From Saccoglossus kowalevskii (lineage: Eukaryota; Hemichordata; Enteropneusta; Harrimaniidae): a stretch of DNA of 17,956 bases. The notes beneath the pieces were generated by a model. The model ran no database searches. It was not told the DNA's origin and saw only the letters and a list, made by a program, of their open reading frames with translations. Position 1 is the first letter of the stretch; the number at the start of each line of letters is the position of its first letter. This document shows positions 16,869 through 17,956 of the stretch, one piece after another. The DNA is taken from the NCBI RefSeq assembly GCF_000003605.2, contig NW_003107089.1:449007-466962 (forward strand), read 5' to 3'. The translations under genes were made by a program, and so were the position numbers.

Positions 16869-17306
16869 TTTTGCCCATTATCTGCAAATTCTTATTCGGA
16901 TTATTAGATAATTGTTCAATATAAACGTTTGTATTGCAATTATGCATCGCCGGGCGGGCAACTAAACACAGTACGCAGTAGTCGTGTTAGGTCTCGTCAT
17001 CTTCGAAATATACAGTTTCGATATAAATATGCTTGGCAATATCTCGTACAAGTGCAGCAAGTAAAACCCACATTCGGAACATTGCTTCTTTTACTCAGGC
17101 CGCCACGTATCCGTCTGCAAGTGCAATCAGTTAAATTTTGCATGACATCCGTTTCCTAGGGCAACACCCAGTACTGCCATAATGTCTGCTTGTCTTAAAT
17201 TGAGTTAAATAGGCCAATTTGTAGCAATAAGCATTGGTCGATTGTTGTAATTCTATAGTAGTTGAAGATTATATATATATCTACAATTTAATCAATGAAA
17301 TTTTAT

Positions 17307-17501
17307 TACTATGGAATACTTTATTTTCGCTGGAATTAATTTTTGCGGAAAAGGCTTTTTGGGCATTTTGTATGGAATTTATTTTCACTGATTTTTGATG
17401 AGTTTAATGTGAAATATAGTAAAAAAAGTATATTCGCTGGATTTTATTTTCACGGAATCATCCCTCTGGCGAAAATAGCGAAAATAAAGTATTCTACAGT
17501 A
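17307..17501. mobile_element. MITE with ~24-bp TIRs
   Basis: The left end TACTATGGAATACTTTATTT matches the inverse of the right end (TACTGTAGAATACTTTATTT), continuing as TCGC on both sides. TA at each edge fits a mariner-type target duplication. The interior repeats ttcgctgga and tttattttcac motifs. It is about 195 bp long and has no transposase. Confidence 0.75.
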
Positions 17502-17784
17502 TATGCAACAACCGATAATTTATTTTGTAATAATATTGTTCATGCAGTTTACCTCTGTAACATTTTTGAATTCACTTGCCTCCATACTGAAGTCATGTTG
17601 TTTAATCTACACAGCTATTTATGACTTCAATTTATGGTTTTAAGAGACTTGTGTTTGTCAGTCCTTTATTCAAACCTTAATTTGTTTTTGTTTTTAATTC
17701 TGATAATTTATAAATATGTTGTTAAAATTTGAATTGCAACAATTGTAAATATTTTTCTTTCATATTTAAAAATATATATATATC

Positions 17785-17800
17785 TATCCTGATCAGGATA
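17785..17800. repeat. 16-bp perfect palindrome
   Basis: TATCCTGATCAGGATA is self-complementary. It follows a short (TA)n run and overlaps the left edge of the dispersed repeat at 17795. Confidence 0.9.
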
Positions 17801-17889
17801 TTTTTCTTAATAATTAACAGTCTGACCAATAATTCTACATTAGATTTGTATTCTCAAAGACAGATCAGAACAGAAGTCAAGAAAGAAAT
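17795..17889 (+). repeat. Dispersed ~105-bp repeat, copy 2
   Basis: It aligns with 15792-15900, sharing ttcttaataattaacag at the left and ttctcaaagacagatcagaa at the right. It is about 10 bp shorter through a gap in the middle. Confidence 0.75.
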
Positions 17890-17956
17890 TTCGCGAAAAG
17901 CATTGTCTGTTATTGTTGGCGATTAGTCCTCATGAAGTTTGGGTTAATTTATTTTA

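Larger units (their letters stand above)
16534..17306. other. Upstream (5') region of eIF3j
   Basis: It contains the eIF3j promoter on the minus strand. On the plus strand it has an ATG in excellent context (16737) and a GC-richer open stretch (about 16940-17155) that has no ATG start of its own. No homologous protein was recognised. Confidence 0.45.

Overview
The window is animal nuclear DNA: AT-rich, with no dense gene packing and with GT-AG introns full of mobile-element debris. It most likely comes from a bivalve mollusc or a close lophotrochozoan. That placement is inference from the style of the dispersed repeats; only the gene structure is read directly.

One gene accounts for all the coding sequence I can identify. 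It is a complete eight-exon, minus-strand gene for eukaryotic translation initiation factor 3 subunit J (eIF3j), with its ATG at 16533 and stop at 1457-1459. The eight coding exons sum to 723 nt (240 codons plus stop). Every junction is GT-AG, the phases agree, and the joined product aligns with animal eIF3j from the acidic N-terminus to the C-terminal DEYEDFM tail. The coding sequence is spread over 15 kb because introns 2, 4, 5, 6 and 7 run from 1.4 to 3.8 kb.

Layout from low to high coordinates: 1-940 has no recognisable gene. 945-1090 is a truncated repeat next to the likely poly(A) site of eIF3j. 1457-1573 is exon 8. Intron 7 holds a roughly 1-kb element built of about 320-bp subunits that ends in a 35-nt hairpin. 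Exon 7 follows at 2965-3038. Intron 6 holds a second, decayed member of that family. Exon 6 is at 4906-5073. Intron 5 holds a TIR element filled with 157-bp tandem repeats (5284-6106), a cluster of binding-site-like motifs, five direct copies of a GCGGTT motif, and a third hairpin-family member. Exon 5 is at 8254-8353. Intron 4 holds two large 33-bp minisatellite arrays created by a 1372-bp tandem duplication, and the second array stops 13 nt from the splice donor of exon 4. Exons 4 and 3 are at 11807-11916 and 12483-12534. Intron 2 holds a foldback MITE with telomere-like motifs and an RFX X-box-like promoter candidate. Exons 2 and 1 are at 16337-16425 and 16521-16533. Upstream lie a possible head-to-head plus-strand start, a MITE, and the second copy of a dispersed repeat.

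No rRNA, tRNA, CRISPR, viral or bacterial gene was found. The long open frames at 9.5-11.6 kb follow from a repeat unit that is a multiple of three, not from good evidence of protein coding. The observations most worth following are the minisatellite/splice-donor arrangement with its recent duplication, and possible nested plus-strand transcription in introns 4 and 2.
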